Positions 14,291-23,740 of a stretch of 64,000 bases of DNA are shown here, one piece after another (the first letter of the stretch is position 1; each line of letters begins with the position of its first letter). The stretch lies in contig NZ_JANIDX010000006.1 in NCBI RefSeq assembly GCF_026385485.1, forward strand, positions 1 to 64,000. The letters are read 5' to 3'. Made by a program: the position numbers and the translations under genes. Under the pieces are notes generated by a model. The model saw nothing but the letters and a program-made list of their open reading frames with translations, had not been told where the DNA came from and did no database searches. The DNA is from Bombella pollinis (GTDB lineage Bacteria > Pseudomonadota > Alphaproteobacteria > Acetobacterales > Acetobacteraceae).

Positions 14291-15484
14291 TTAATCTTGA
14301 TGGTAGCGAGGCATGGGGTATTCCTCCTCGCTCCAATCGCCTTTGGCCCAGTTTTGGCGGAGTTCGGCTGCGGTTTGCTCTAATGTACCTGCTATAATTG
14401 CAGCGCGAATTTGGCGCATGAGCCGTTGATAATAAGCAAGATTATGGAGGGTGAGGAGCATCGGCCCTAACATCTCATTCGCGCGGAAAAGATGATGGAG
14501 ATAAGCGCGGCTATAGCGGCCTGCCATAGGGCTATCATCATCTGGCGAGATAGGCCGTGTATCTTCAGCAAAGCGAGCATTGCGGAGGTTCAATGTCCCG
14601 CGCTCGGTATAAGCGCGGGCAGTACGGCCAGCACGGGAGGGCATGACGCAATCGAACATATCGCAGCCGCGCATAACAGCCCCTAAGAGGTCATCAGGCG
14701 TGCCAACACCCATGAGATAACGTGGTTGGTCCTCAGGGAGGAGGGGGGTTGTATAATCCAGCGTGGAGAACATCAGCTCTTGCCCTTCCCCCACGGCGAG
14801 GCCGCCAATCGCATAGCCCTCAAAGCCGATGTCACGCAGGGCGCGGGCGGATTCTGCGCGTAAGTCGGGCTCTGTCCCACCTTGGACAATGCCGAATTGC
14901 CCATAGCCGGGGCGGGCGATAAACGCCTCGCGGGAGCGCGCTGCCCATCGCATAGAACGCTGCATGGAGGCCGCTAGTACCTCTTTAGTAGCGGGGAGGG
15001 CAGGACATTCATCAAAGGCCATTGTGATGGTGGCATCTAGCTTATATTGGATGTCTGTCGAGCTTTCAGGCGTGAGGCGGTGGGCACTGCCATCAATATG
15101 GGAGCGGAAGGTCACGCCATCTTCATCCATCTTACGCAATGGCCCTAAGGACATGACTTGGAAGCCACCAGAATCGGTTAGGATAGGCCCTGGCCAATCC
15201 ATCATGCGGTGTAAGCCCCCTAGGCGTTGTACGCGCTCTGCGGTGGGGCGGAGCATGAGGTGATAGGTATTGCCCAGCACAATACCAGCCCCGGTAGCCC
15301 GCACATTATCCATCGTAATGCCTTTGACCGTCCCGACCGTCCCAACAGGCATAAAGGTTGGGGTGGGGACACTGCCGTGGCGTGTGTGCAGCCACCCCGC
15401 TCTGGCTTGCCCAGATTGGGCCTCCTTTTGCCAATGCATATGCTCGGAGGCGGTAAGGGTTGGGCGAGGGGTGGAGGGTGTCAT
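14291..15484 (-). CDS. tgt: Queuine tRNA-ribosyltransferase
   Basis: Exchanges guanine-34 for preQ1 in tRNAs with GUN anticodons. Typical features are 'GTVGTVKGITMDNVRATGA', the active-site 'ILTDSGGFQVMSL', 'YAIGGLAVGEG', 'RYLMGVGTPDDLL', and 'RNARFAEDTRPI'. Only three of the four usual zinc-site residues are expected here ('DCVMPSRAGRTA'; Asp-Cys region retained), and the conserved CxCxxC cluster is replaced by 'EDTRPISP', so zinc binding may be lost. ATG 15484 overlaps the queA stop (ATGA), so an upstream in-frame extension is rejected. Confidence 0.9.
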   Translation of the reverse strand: MTPSTPRPTLTASEHMHWQKEAQSGQARAGWLHTRHGSVPTPTFMPVGTVGTVKGITMDNVRATGAGIVLGNTYHLMLRPTAERVQRLGGLHRMMDWPGPILTDSGGFQVMSLGPLRKMDEDGVTFRSHIDGSAHRLTPESSTDIQYKLDATITMAFDECPALPATKEVLAASMQRSMRWAARSREAFIARPGYGQFGIVQGGTEPDLRAESARALRDIGFEGYAIGGLAVGEGQELMFSTLDYTTPLLPEDQPRYLMGVGTPDDLLGAVMRGCDMFDCVMPSRAGRTARAYTERGTLNLRNARFAEDTRPISPDDDSPMAGRYSRAYLHHLFRANEMLGPMLLTLHNLAYYQRLMRQIRAAIIAGTLEQTAAELRQNWAKGDWSEEEYPMPRYHQD

Positions 15485-16545
15485 GGGGTGCGCTCCAATA
15501 AGCAAGCATCGCCGTAGGAGTAAAATCGTAATCCCTCGGTGATGGCGTAATGATAAGCGTGGCGCATAGTGTCCGTCCCTGCAAAGGCGCACACCAGCAT
15601 AAAGAGGGTTGAGCGTGGTAGGTGGAAGTTTGTGAGCAGCGCATCAACGGCGCGGAAGCGGTAGCCCGGCTTGATGAAAATGGATGTCTCCCCCTGCCAA
15701 GGGTGAATGAGTCCATGCTCATCAGCCGCACTCTCTAAGAGGCGGAGGCTTGTCGTTCCCACGGCGACAATACGGCCCCCACGGGCACGCGTCTCATTGA
15801 TTCGTTGGGCCGTTTCTGGGGTGATATGCCCCCATTCAGCATGCATTTTATGCTCGGCAATGCTACTGCGAACAGGCAGGAATGTCCCCGCCCCGACATG
15901 GAGGGTGAGTGTTTCCTGCGCGATTCCTTTGGCAGTGAGGGCTTTTAAGACGTCATTGGTGAAGTGTAGTCCCGCCGTTGGGGCGGCTACAGCCCCACGA
16001 AAGCGGGAGAAAATGGTGCGATAATCATGCGCATCCGCCTCTGTGGGGCCATGAGGGCGAGCAATATAAGGTGGCAGGGCCAGAGCTGCGCGGCGTTCTA
16101 AAAACCTATCGAACGCATCCCCCTCAACTGAAAAACGAAGGGTAATCGCTCCATCGCCCTCATTGGTGAGGATGGTGGCGGTGACGGGGTCATTCTCAAA
16201 ATGGAGTGTATCATGAGGGCGTAATTTACGCGCATTGCGGGCAAGCGCGTGCCATTGCCCCTCTGGTAAGATGCGGTCGAGCGTGATGCCAATGCGAGCC
16301 TCGCCCCGGCGGGCTTCCATCTTAGCAGGGATGACCTCTGTATTATTTGCGATGAGGAGGTCGCCCTCTTTTAGTAGGTCTGGGAGGTTATGGATGTGGT
16401 GGAGGGTGAGGCGGGCCTGCTCTGTTCCTGTAAGGGCGGGGGGAATGACGTGGAGGAGACGCGCCGTATCACGCGGGCGGGCGGGTTCGATCGCGATAGA
16501 GTCGCGCGGGAGGGTGAAGTCGTAGAGGGAGAGTTCGTCTGTCAT
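15481..16545 (-). CDS. queA: S-adenosylmethionine:tRNA ribosyltransferase-isomerase
   Basis: Converts preQ1-tRNA to epoxyqueuosine-tRNA. The sequence shows the family motifs 'YDFTLPRDSIAIEPARPRDTARLL', 'GDLLIANNTEVIPAK', 'VAAPTAGLHFT', 'LHVGAGTFLPV' and 'NFHLPRSTLFMLVCAFAG'. Length 354 is normal. First gene of the queA-tgt pair, which overlaps by four bases. Confidence 0.95.
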   Translation of the reverse strand: MTDELSLYDFTLPRDSIAIEPARPRDTARLLHVIPPALTGTEQARLTLHHIHNLPDLLKEGDLLIANNTEVIPAKMEARRGEARIGITLDRILPEGQWHALARNARKLRPHDTLHFENDPVTATILTNEGDGAITLRFSVEGDAFDRFLERRAALALPPYIARPHGPTEADAHDYRTIFSRFRGAVAAPTAGLHFTNDVLKALTAKGIAQETLTLHVGAGTFLPVRSSIAEHKMHAEWGHITPETAQRINETRARGGRIVAVGTTSLRLLESAADEHGLIHPWQGETSIFIKPGYRFRAVDALLTNFHLPRSTLFMLVCAFAGTDTMRHAYHYAITEGLRFYSYGDACLLERTP

Positions 16546-16575
16546 GCGATGTGAAGAAAGCAGGGATGCTTAGCG

Positions 16576-16598
16576 AAAAGGGGGCCGAACGCCCCCTT
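16576..16598 (-). terminator. Rho-independent terminator after mlaC
   Basis: On the minus strand GGGGGCGTTCGGCCCCC is followed by TTTT, about 30 bases past the mlaC stop. A compact hairpin with a stable loop. Confidence 0.8.
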
Positions 16599-16626
16599 AT
16601 GTTGGAACATCATAATGTGCTGCGCT

Positions 16627-17232
16627 TTATTGGCGGCCAAGCTGATGTTTTAGCGCATCAATAAGAGCCTGCACCTTATAGCCGTGGCGTGTGAGGTAAG
16701 CGGTGTAATCGCTGCGCTGGGTCATCCGCATGCTTGCGCCCTCGCCGTAGAGGTCCACAACCTTGGGAGGTTCGCCATCAATAACGGCTGTCATCATCAC
16801 AGAAGGATGATTGGGACGGCTAATTTGGAGCGTCACTTTCTGCCCTGCGGGGGAAGCGACATTATCGACCAAACGGAAGGAGATATTCTCATATTCTCCC
16901 ATCCGGGCGGTTACAGCATTGAGCAGCACATCCTCAAACAACTCAAGATAAATCTTTTGCTGTTCTGGCGTGGCTTGCTGCCAGAAACGTCCTAGGCAGT
17001 ACCGCCCAATCCCTTGCACATCTATATTCTGACGCAGGAGCGGGAGGAGGGCGTTGCGTTTTTTATCCAATGTCGTGTTACTATTCATAACAGCGACTAA
17101 CTTCCCGCCAAAATCATTAACGAACGCACTCGCTTCCTCGCTGGAAGGTGCGGCGAATGCCAACATGGGGGCGAGAGCGAGTAGGCTGGCAGCTCCCAAA
17201 ATGGTGCGGCGTGTAAGCTGACGGAGCATCAT
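16627..17232 (-). CDS. mlaC: MlaC-type periplasmic phospholipid carrier
   Basis: A 201-residue MlaC/Ttg2D protein with a Tat-like signal ('RQLTRRTILGAASLLALAPMLAFA'). The mature domain shows 'FVNDFGGKLVAVMNS', 'IGRYCLGRFWQQATPEQQKIYLELFE' and 'VVDLYGEGASM'. It shuttles phospholipids between MlaA at the outer membrane and the MlaFEDB transporter at the inner membrane. It follows mlaA by 49 bases; mlaFEDB is not in the window. Confidence 0.85.
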   Translation of the reverse strand: MMLRQLTRRTILGAASLLALAPMLAFAAPSSEEASAFVNDFGGKLVAVMNSNTTLDKKRNALLPLLRQNIDVQGIGRYCLGRFWQQATPEQQKIYLELFEDVLLNAVTARMGEYENISFRLVDNVASPAGQKVTLQISRPNHPSVMMTAVIDGEPPKVVDLYGEGASMRMTQRSDYTAYLTRHGYKVQALIDALKHQLGRQ

Positions 17233-17281
17233 GTGTGGGGAATCCTTCTAAAAAGGGCTGTCCTTAGTGAGGACGGGATTG

Positions 17282-18049
17282 TCAGTACCAGTCAGGCGTT
17301 GTAGCGCGGTGATCGGCCTTTAGGGCATCAATCTGGCTCTGACGCTGCTGCTGCCATGCACTCCGCATGAAGGCGTAAGGGTCTAGGCTTTGATGTTCTA
17401 GCTGGTCGAGCTGGTCTGTATTATCGGCGAAGGTATTGAATGTGCCAAGGATGTTATAGCCCCAGTTGAAGCTGATAAGCCCATAACCGCTGGGCACATA
17501 GTTAATTGGTGTTAGCCCCTGACCCAGCGCATAGCCCGCCGCATCGCGGAAGCTGCTTGGCCCTAAGCCGGGGAGAAAGAGATACGGACCGGACTTGATC
17601 CCCCAGAGGGCAAGGACCATGCCGGGGTCTGTCTCATGCTGCTTATAGCCCAAATGTTTGGCAACGTCATAAAAGCCCGCCGTTGTCATATTTAGGAGGA
17701 AGCGCATAAACGCATCACCAGCGCGGCGGGGACGCCCTGCCCCAACATCGGAGAAGAAGACCGCAGGCTCCCGCCATGTTTCATTCAATGTCGCAACCGA
17801 GGTGCGGATGGGCTGGGGAACATGCTTCTGCCAGAAACGTCCAACCGGGCGCAGAGCTTTGTGATACACCCACATATTGATGTTGAACATCTTGCGGTTA
17901 AAAGGCTCAAACTTATCATTTGCAGCTTTATAGTCAGCTAACTCATCAGGGTCTTTAGGGGGCTTGGCGGTGCATCCTGCAAGAGACGATAAAGTAAGGC
18001 AGCCGACCAGTGTGAACAGGGCAGCTTTTTTGCCCTTGTGATGCTGCAT
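17282..18049 (-). CDS. mlaA: MlaA/VacJ outer-membrane lipoprotein
   Basis: Removes mislocalised phospholipids from the outer leaflet and passes them to MlaC. Lipobox 'LAGC' follows a hydrophobic signal; the mature protein has the family markers 'FEPFNRKMFNIN', 'VPQPIRTSVATLNETWREP', 'RFLLNMTTAGFYDVA' and 'GPYLFLPGLGPSSFRDA'. A start at 18070 is also possible. The mlaA-mlaC pair is probably one transcript ending at 16576. Confidence 0.9.
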   Translation of the reverse strand: MQHHKGKKAALFTLVGCLTLSSLAGCTAKPPKDPDELADYKAANDKFEPFNRKMFNINMWVYHKALRPVGRFWQKHVPQPIRTSVATLNETWREPAVFFSDVGAGRPRRAGDAFMRFLLNMTTAGFYDVAKHLGYKQHETDPGMVLALWGIKSGPYLFLPGLGPSSFRDAAGYALGQGLTPINYVPSGYGLISFNWGYNILGTFNTFADNTDQLDQLEHQSLDPYAFMRSAWQQQRQSQIDALKADHRATTPDWY

Positions 18050-18070
18050 TGTGCTGCCTTTGCACGCCAT

Positions 18071-18404
18071 GTTGTTGCCGCTCCTGCTTCTTTTAAGGCC
18101 CGGCTATGGGAGGTATCTCCCCTATAGGTGGAAAGGGGAAATGCCCAAACGGGAACGGGCCGGGACTGTAACGCATTAAGACTCTTATCTATGGCAGGTT
18201 ATAAAACCTGCGCCAAGTGAACATAGGTTACTTATTTGGCCTTGCCTACCCCTTTCGCATAGCAGAATTGTAATAGAAAAGAGGGTATTGCATTTTTGCA
18301 TCGTTAAGCGTTGAGATGAGTGCCTACCTTGGTGTGGATTATCCCTCTGTCATAGGCGGAGCTGCTCAGGGTGGGTTTATCTTTTCTGGAGTGGGAGAAA
18401 TTAC
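18071..18404. other. Intergenic region between mlaA and galM
   Basis: A 334-base non-coding stretch between divergent genes, AT-richer than its surroundings. It should hold both promoters. I see no convincing RNA gene, repeat or operator. GGGAGAAATTAC ahead of ATG 18405 is the galM ribosome site. Confidence 0.5.
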
Positions 18405-19571
18405 ATGCCCCGTTTTCTAAAAAGCCGTGGTTGGCTTTTATCGGCTAGTGCCTTAGCCGCCAGTGTGGCTCTGTCTGGTATGGCTGTGGCGCACCCTAAG
18501 GTTAGTGTGCAGGACTGGGGGCATCTTTCCGACAAGCAGAAAGTAAAAGCAGTCACCCTCAGCAATGATAACGGCGTAACGGTTACTTTGCTGACCTATG
18601 GTGCAACCATTCATAAAATGGATGTCCCCGATAAGAACGGCCATCTTGGTAATGTTGTGCTTGGCTTCCCTAATATTGGGGAATATGAGCGCAATAATGG
18701 AGACCCTCGCTTCGGGGCTGTGCTAGGCCGCGTGGCGAATCGTATTACTAATGGCTCCTTCACGCTGGAGGGGAAAACGTATCATACCCTCACTAATGAA
18801 GGGACAAATACCCTTCATGGTGGGCCTAACAGCTTTGCTCAGAAGCTTTGGACAATCGAGCGCAAAGGTGTTGATGCTGACGGTGCTTATGTGGAGTTTA
18901 AGGTGGTTAGCCCTGATGGTGACCAAGGCTTCCCCGGCACGTTGACAACACATGCGATTTATCGTCTGCGCTCCGATAATACGCTGAGCCTGCACTTCCA
19001 AGCGACAACGGATGCTCCGACTGTTGTGAATCTCTCCACACATAATTATTGGAACCTCAATGGTGAGGGATCTGGCGCTGTGGATGATGAGATTGTGCAG
19101 ATGTATGCGGACCATTACCTCAAGACAGATGCACAATCCATTCCGACAGGTGAGCTTGCCGCTGTTGATGGCACACCGTTTGACTTCCGTCAGCCGCGCC
19201 GTGTTGGCGATGGCCTACGTCAGCCGCACCCGCAGATGCTGCCTCAAACAGGTTATGATAAATGCATGGTCCTTAATGGGCCGTCCAAAGCGGGTGATGT
19301 AGAGCGCGTTGTGGCCCGTGTGACAGACCCTCATTCTGGCCGTGTGATGGAAGTCTCCACCAACATGCCGGGGATGCAGTTCTATTCTTCAAACCATATT
19401 TACGGCACATATTATGGTCTGGCGGGTAAGACATATCGGCAGGGTGATGCGCTTGCTTTCGAGCCGGAGTTCTTCCCCAACAGCCCTAATACGCCGTCCT
19501 TCCCCAGCATTGAGCTAAAACCGGGGCAAACCTACGATTATTCCATGAGCTTCCGTTTCTCTCATCAATAA
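18405..19571 (+). CDS. galM: Periplasmic aldose 1-epimerase
   Basis: A mutarotase with a clear signal peptide ('LLSASALAASVALSGMAVA'), so it interconverts alpha and beta sugar anomers outside the cytoplasm. Family motifs include 'LTYGATIHKMDVPD', 'GRVANRITNGSFTLEGK', 'LHGGPNSFAQKLW', catalytic His in 'NLSTHNYWNLNGEG' and Glu in 'LAFEPEFFPNSPN'. In acetic acid bacteria a periplasmic mutarotase would feed beta-glucose to membrane-bound quinoprotein dehydrogenases; that link is inference. Confidence 0.9.
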   Translation: MPRFLKSRGWLLSASALAASVALSGMAVAHPKVSVQDWGHLSDKQKVKAVTLSNDNGVTVTLLTYGATIHKMDVPDKNGHLGNVVLGFPNIGEYERNNGDPRFGAVLGRVANRITNGSFTLEGKTYHTLTNEGTNTLHGGPNSFAQKLWTIERKGVDADGAYVEFKVVSPDGDQGFPGTLTTHAIYRLRSDNTLSLHFQATTDAPTVVNLSTHNYWNLNGEGSGAVDDEIVQMYADHYLKTDAQSIPTGELAAVDGTPFDFRQPRRVGDGLRQPHPQMLPQTGYDKCMVLNGPSKAGDVERVVARVTDPHSGRVMEVSTNMPGMQFYSSNHIYGTYYGLAGKTYRQGDALAFEPEFFPNSPNTPSFPSIELKPGQTYDYSMSFRFSHQ

Positions 19572-19608
19572 GAGGGAAGGGGGCTTATCAGCTCACTGAC
19601 TAAAAGAG

Positions 19609-19647
19609 AGGCTGGCGTGGTGTCCTCCATCACGTCAGTCTTTTTTG
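19609..19647 (+). terminator. Terminator after galM
   Basis: GGCTGGCGTGGTG and CATCACGTCAGTC form an imperfect stem followed by TTTTTT. Confidence 0.65.
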
Positions 19648-19782
19648 TTGGAGGAAAGAGCGCACAGCCTCATGGGGCGGTTTTTGGGGAGTCGTGAAAT
19701 CTTATCCACATTTCTCCCATTGCAACACACAGGATGATGCCCCAACCTATCCCCGAAACTGGGGATAAGTGGGGGATGTTGT

Positions 19783-20589
19783 TTAGATTTGGTAATTTAA
19801 GAAGTCTTGGTCCATATCGCCAAAACGGACGATGCGGGCAGGGTTGCCTACAGCGGTAGAGCGTGGTGGGACATTGCCAAGCACAACCGAGGCAGCCCCA
19901 ACGCGGGCATGAGCCCCAATCTCTAAATAGCCGAGTATTTTTGCCCCTGCCCCAATCATGCAGCCTTGCCGGATGACAGGGTGGCGTTGGCCGCTATTTT
20001 TCCCTGTTCCGCCGAGGGTAACATTCTGAAAAAGGGAGACGTCATCCTCAATGATGGTTGTCTCGCCTATGACGATGCCCGTGCCGTGATCGATGGTAAT
20101 GCGTTGGCCAATTTGTGCTGCGGGATGGATATCGATGCCGAATTTCTCATTCACACGGCTTTGAAAGTGATAAGCGAGCGGCTTGCGGTCAACGCGCCAG
20201 AGGTGATGAGCAATGCGATGAGCTTGCAGAGCTTGAAAGCCTTTAAAAAAGAGAAAAGGCGTTACGAGGTCCGGGCATGCCGGGTCCCGTTGAAATGTGG
20301 CGACAATATCCGAAGCAGCGGCACGGGTAATGGTGGGGTCATCTTCTAATGTAGAGGTGATGAGGCGCATGAGCGTTGGCTCGGTCATGGCGCGGTCAGT
20401 CAGCTTTGTGCTGAGGAGCGAGGCTAAAGCAGAGGCAAAATCTCCATGATTACAAATATTCACCGCAAAGAGATCTTGGATGAGCGCATCAGAGCAGCAA
20501 CACGCTTGTGCCTGCATGATAGCCCAAAACTCAGCTAAAAATCGTGGCTCAGAGGAGGATTGTGGGAATGTGTCAAGAAAACCGGCCAT
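19783..20589 (-). CDS. cysE: Serine O-acetyltransferase
   Basis: First committed step of cysteine synthesis: serine plus acetyl-CoA to O-acetylserine. An N-terminal helical domain is followed by a left-handed beta-helix with hexapeptide repeats ('IGQRITIDHGTGIVIGETTIIEDDV') and the catalytic 'DHGTGIVIGE' and 'GGTGKNSGQRHP' loops. ATG 20589 gives a normal 268-residue protein; an upstream extension overlaps ubiH and is unlikely. It follows the ubiH-type gene by 19 bases. Confidence 0.9.
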   Translation of the reverse strand: MAGFLDTFPQSSSEPRFLAEFWAIMQAQACCCSDALIQDLFAVNICNHGDFASALASLLSTKLTDRAMTEPTLMRLITSTLEDDPTITRAAASDIVATFQRDPACPDLVTPFLFFKGFQALQAHRIAHHLWRVDRKPLAYHFQSRVNEKFGIDIHPAAQIGQRITIDHGTGIVIGETTIIEDDVSLFQNVTLGGTGKNSGQRHPVIRQGCMIGAGAKILGYLEIGAHARVGAASVVLGNVPPRSTAVGNPARIVRFGDMDQDFLNYQI

Positions 20590-20608
20590 AAAAGATATGC
20601 CTTTAGAA

Positions 20609-21829
20609 TTATAAACCCATGGCGCGCCGGACAAACCCTTGCCGTAGGGTTGGGAGCCGCCGTAGGGCCATAAGCCCTGCATGGCGGGCATGGCGAATGA
20701 AAGGGACATCCGTGCTGAAAAGACGCTCCATCATGTCACATCCAGCGAGCATGGCAAGATTACCGGGGCGGCTTAGCTGTTGGTAACGCCGTAATAAGGA
20801 AGGGGAGCCGAGGTCCTCCCCATGGGCGAAGGCCTCCCCCAATAGCGCAACGATCGTGCGGACATCACGAAAGCCAAGATTCATCCCCTGCCCTGCAACA
20901 GGGTGCAAGCCATGGGCGGCATCTCCCGCTAAAATCAGCCGTGTGGCGTAATAGCGATGGGCATATTGGGAGGCGAGTGGGTAGGTCCAATGCGTGCCGA
21001 TAAGCTCCAGTGATCCAAGCTCCTCGCCACAAAGCCGTTCTTTAATGAGATGGGCAAAATGATGTGGGGCAAGGCTCGTGAAATGGGCGATGCGTTCAGC
21101 GCGGTCGGTCCATACAATGGCGGAGCGGTGGGGGTGGCCTTCTATGCTGGGGAGGGGAAGGCGGGCAAAGGGGCCTTGAGGGAGGAAGTTCTCCAGCGCA
21201 CTACCATGATGAGGCAGCGTATGAGCTAACACGCTGACAAGGGCCGTCTTATGATAAGGGATGCGCGTTAGGCCGATTCCGGCTTGTTGGCGTAAGCGGG
21301 ATTGGCGTCCATCAGCCGCGATGACTAAAGCTGCGGAGACTGTTTCACCCGTTGAGAGCGTGATACGGGCTTCATCTTGCGTAAACTGGAACTGCCCTGT
21401 AGCGGGGGCGCGTACATCCAGCCCCGGTTGAGAAGTGAGGGTGCTAGCAATAGCGGCGAGGAGGTTATGTGCTTCGACCATCCAGCCAAAAGGGCGGTGG
21501 TCTGGGGCATCCTCCTCGGTAAAGCTTAGCCCATCAGCAAGAGTGCTGCGGGAGGCTGCGGGGACTCGCCCTTGGCTATCTGTGACATGGATGGTCGTAA
21601 TTGCCTGCGGTGGTAGGGGCAGGGCCTGCCAGATACCAGCCTCTTCTAATAAAGGGCGGACACCCTCGGCTAGGGCATAGGCGCGACCATCAGGGTTTTG
21701 GTCTGGCGTGGGGGAGAGAGGTGCGCGCTCTAGGAGAAGGATGCGGAGGCCTTTTTGCGCCAATAAGCACGCTATTGTCGCCCCGATAGGGCCACCACCA
21801 TTAATGCAGAGGTCGTAATCTGTACGCAT
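20609..21829 (-). CDS. UbiH/VisC-family FAD monooxygenase
   Basis: A 406-residue flavin hydroxylase of the ubiquinone-biosynthesis family. The N-terminal dinucleotide fold 'CINGGGPIGATIACLLAQKGLRILLLER', the middle 'DGRQSRLRQQAGI' and the C-terminal FAD motif 'LILAGDAAHGLHPVAGQGMNLGFRD' are all present. UbiH, UbiF, UbiL and UbiM relatives differ in ring position; sequence alone does not settle which. An in-frame extension to 21880 lacks family similarity. Confidence 0.85.
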   Translation of the reverse strand: MRTDYDLCINGGGPIGATIACLLAQKGLRILLLERAPLSPTPDQNPDGRAYALAEGVRPLLEEAGIWQALPLPPQAITTIHVTDSQGRVPAASRSTLADGLSFTEEDAPDHRPFGWMVEAHNLLAAIASTLTSQPGLDVRAPATGQFQFTQDEARITLSTGETVSAALVIAADGRQSRLRQQAGIGLTRIPYHKTALVSVLAHTLPHHGSALENFLPQGPFARLPLPSIEGHPHRSAIVWTDRAERIAHFTSLAPHHFAHLIKERLCGEELGSLELIGTHWTYPLASQYAHRYYATRLILAGDAAHGLHPVAGQGMNLGFRDVRTIVALLGEAFAHGEDLGSPSLLRRYQQLSRPGNLAMLAGCDMMERLFSTDVPFIRHARHAGLMALRRLPTLRQGFVRRAMGL

Positions 21830-21870
21830 AAGCCATGTATCCTTCCCGGCCTGCAAAGAGAGGGCTGGAG

Positions 21871-21906
21871 GCCCCTCCAAAAGGGTGGCTTTTTTGCCAG
21901 AGGGGC
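21871..21906 (-). other. Hairpin in the 5' region of the ubiH-type gene
   Basis: GCCCCTC and GAGGGGC pair across an inner TGGC/GCCA stem with an A6/T6 loop. It lies 40-77 bases before ATG 21829. It could be a leader structure or an old terminator. No regulatory family recognised. Confidence 0.3.
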
Positions 21907-22026
21907 GGGTCTTTTGTGTCTAGCTCTATCTTTGACGAAAAGAAAGACTTGCAGAAATCGTTGTGAAGGTGGCACGATTTCATTCCAGTGTAGTAACAGA
22001 CCAACGGTAGAAAAGGGCCAGAGGGG

Positions 22027-22365
22027 ATGAAGCTTGTAACGGCAATTATCAAACCGTTCAAATTAGATGATGTACGCGAAGCCCTTGCAGAGCTGGGTGT
22101 GCATGGGCTGACTGTGACGGAGGTGCGCGGTTTTGGCCGGCAGAAGGGCCAGACAGAAATCTATCGTGGGGCTGAATATACTATTAGCTTCATCGCCAAA
22201 ATTAAGCTGGAAACGGTTGTTTCTGATGAGCGCGTACCAGAGATTATTGAGGCCATTACCGAAAAAGCCCGTACAGGCCGTATTGGTGACGGCAAGATTA
22301 TGGTCACAAATGTGGAGCAGATGGTCCGTATCCGGACAGGCGAGACAGGTGAAGGAGCCCTCTAA
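22027..22365 (+). CDS. glnK: PII signal-transduction protein
   Basis: A 112-residue PII trimer subunit. It begins 'MKLVTAIIKPFKLDDVREAL', has Tyr51 in the T-loop ('RGAEYTISF') for uridylylation and the B-loop 'KARTGRIGDGKI'. It senses 2-oxoglutarate and ATP/ADP and blocks AmtB. Called GlnK because amtB follows with a one-base overlap (TAATG). AAGGGCCAGAGGGG precedes the ATG. Confidence 0.93.
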   Translation: MKLVTAIIKPFKLDDVREALAELGVHGLTVTEVRGFGRQKGQTEIYRGAEYTISFIAKIKLETVVSDERVPEIIEAITEKARTGRIGDGKIMVTNVEQMVRIRTGETGEGAL

Positions 22366-23636
22366 TGCGTGCGATTGATACAGGCGATACGTCATGGATG
22401 TTGGTCAGCACGGCTCTTGTCTTGCTGATGACGGTCCCCGGCTTAGCGTTGTTCTATGCGGGGATGGTGCGGCGGAAGAATGTCCTCTCCACTATGGTTC
22501 AGTCCTTTGGGATTTGCTGTATTGTGAGCATTGTGTGGATGGTCCTCGGCTATAGCCTAGCCTTCTCGACAGGGACGGCGTGGATTGGTGATGCTTCTCG
22601 CTTTTTCCTACGGGGGGTTGCATCGCAGTTCCATCAAGGGACGGACGGAGCCTTTACCTTAGGGGCGGGGACTCCGGCAGAAACACCTATGACCATCCCC
22701 GAGAGCGTTTATCTGATGTATCAGATGACCTTTGCCATCATCACACCAGCCCTGCTGACAGGGGCTTTTGCAGAGCGTATCCGCTTTGCTGGGCTGTGTG
22801 TTTTTACGATTCTATGGTCGTTGTTGGTTTATGCGCCGGTGGCTCATTGGGTATGGAGCCCGCTTGGCTGGGTCGCTGGGTTAGGGGCTGTGGACTTTGC
22901 CGGGGGTACAGTTGTTCACATCAATTCTGGTGTGGCCGGGTTGGTTTGTGCCTTGATGATTGGCCGCCGTTACGGGCTAAAGCGTGATGATATGTCCCCC
23001 TATAATCTGGCTTATGCGATTATCGGGGCCTCGCTGCTTTGGGTAGGCTGGTTTGGCTTTAATGCAGGCTCTGCCCTTGGGGCGAATGGTCGGGCCGGTA
23101 TGGCGATGCTCACAACACAGGTCGCTGCCGCTGGCGGTGGTGTAGGCTGGATGCTGGTAGAATGGTGGCGTCATGGCAAACCGACAGCGTTGGGGATTAT
23201 CTCTGGCGTGGTGGCAGGGCTTGTGGCGGTAACACCGGCCGCGGGCTTTGTCCTCCCCAGTGGGGCATTAGCGATTGGGCTGATTGCGGGTGGTGTGTGC
23301 TTCTATAGTGCTGCGGTGTTAAAAACACGTTTGGGTTATGATGATAGCCTAGATGCTTTTGGTGTGCACGGCGTAGGGGGCATTGTTGGGGCTTTACTGA
23401 CGGGCGTATTTGCTTATGGTCCGCTCTCTGCCACGGCCTCAAACCCAGTTGGAGTAAGTGGAAGTTGGGCGCAGTTAGGGCGGCAGGCTGAGGCTGTGGG
23501 TGTGACGATTATATGGTCTGTTATCCTAACAGCTATCATCTTCTGGTTCGTCGATAAGACGGTTGGTATGCGCGTTTCCTCTGATGAGGAGCAAATGGGG
23601 TTGGACCTTGCCCAACATGGCGAGCGGCTCAACTAA
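22365..23636 (+). CDS. amtB: Ammonium transporter
   Basis: A 423-residue Amt/Rh channel with about 11 membrane segments. Motifs: 'DTSWMLVSTALVLLMTVPGLALFYAGMVRRKNVL', 'FAIITPALLTGAFAERIRF', 'GGTVVHINSGVAGLV' (first pore His) and 'DSLDAFGVHGVGGIVGALLTG' (second pore His). Forms a unit with glnK: PII gates the transporter at high nitrogen. Confidence 0.95.
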   Translation: MRAIDTGDTSWMLVSTALVLLMTVPGLALFYAGMVRRKNVLSTMVQSFGICCIVSIVWMVLGYSLAFSTGTAWIGDASRFFLRGVASQFHQGTDGAFTLGAGTPAETPMTIPESVYLMYQMTFAIITPALLTGAFAERIRFAGLCVFTILWSLLVYAPVAHWVWSPLGWVAGLGAVDFAGGTVVHINSGVAGLVCALMIGRRYGLKRDDMSPYNLAYAIIGASLLWVGWFGFNAGSALGANGRAGMAMLTTQVAAAGGGVGWMLVEWWRHGKPTALGIISGVVAGLVAVTPAAGFVLPSGALAIGLIAGGVCFYSAAVLKTRLGYDDSLDAFGVHGVGGIVGALLTGVFAYGPLSATASNPVGVSGSWAQLGRQAEAVGVTIIWSVILTAIIFWFVDKTVGMRVSSDEEQMGLDLAQHGERLN

Positions 23637-23740
23637 GCGTATATGGTAGCTTTGCCCTTGAGTTGGGGTGAGGCTGCTTGTGGAATTATGGTGAAAGAGT
23701 GGTATTATTTGCCCCTCATTTGTTAGTTCGTTGTAAGGAT

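Noticed and set aside
21970..21990. Possible sigma-54 promoter of glnK
   Set aside because: TGGCACG matches the -24 half, but no GC follows at the required -12 spacing.
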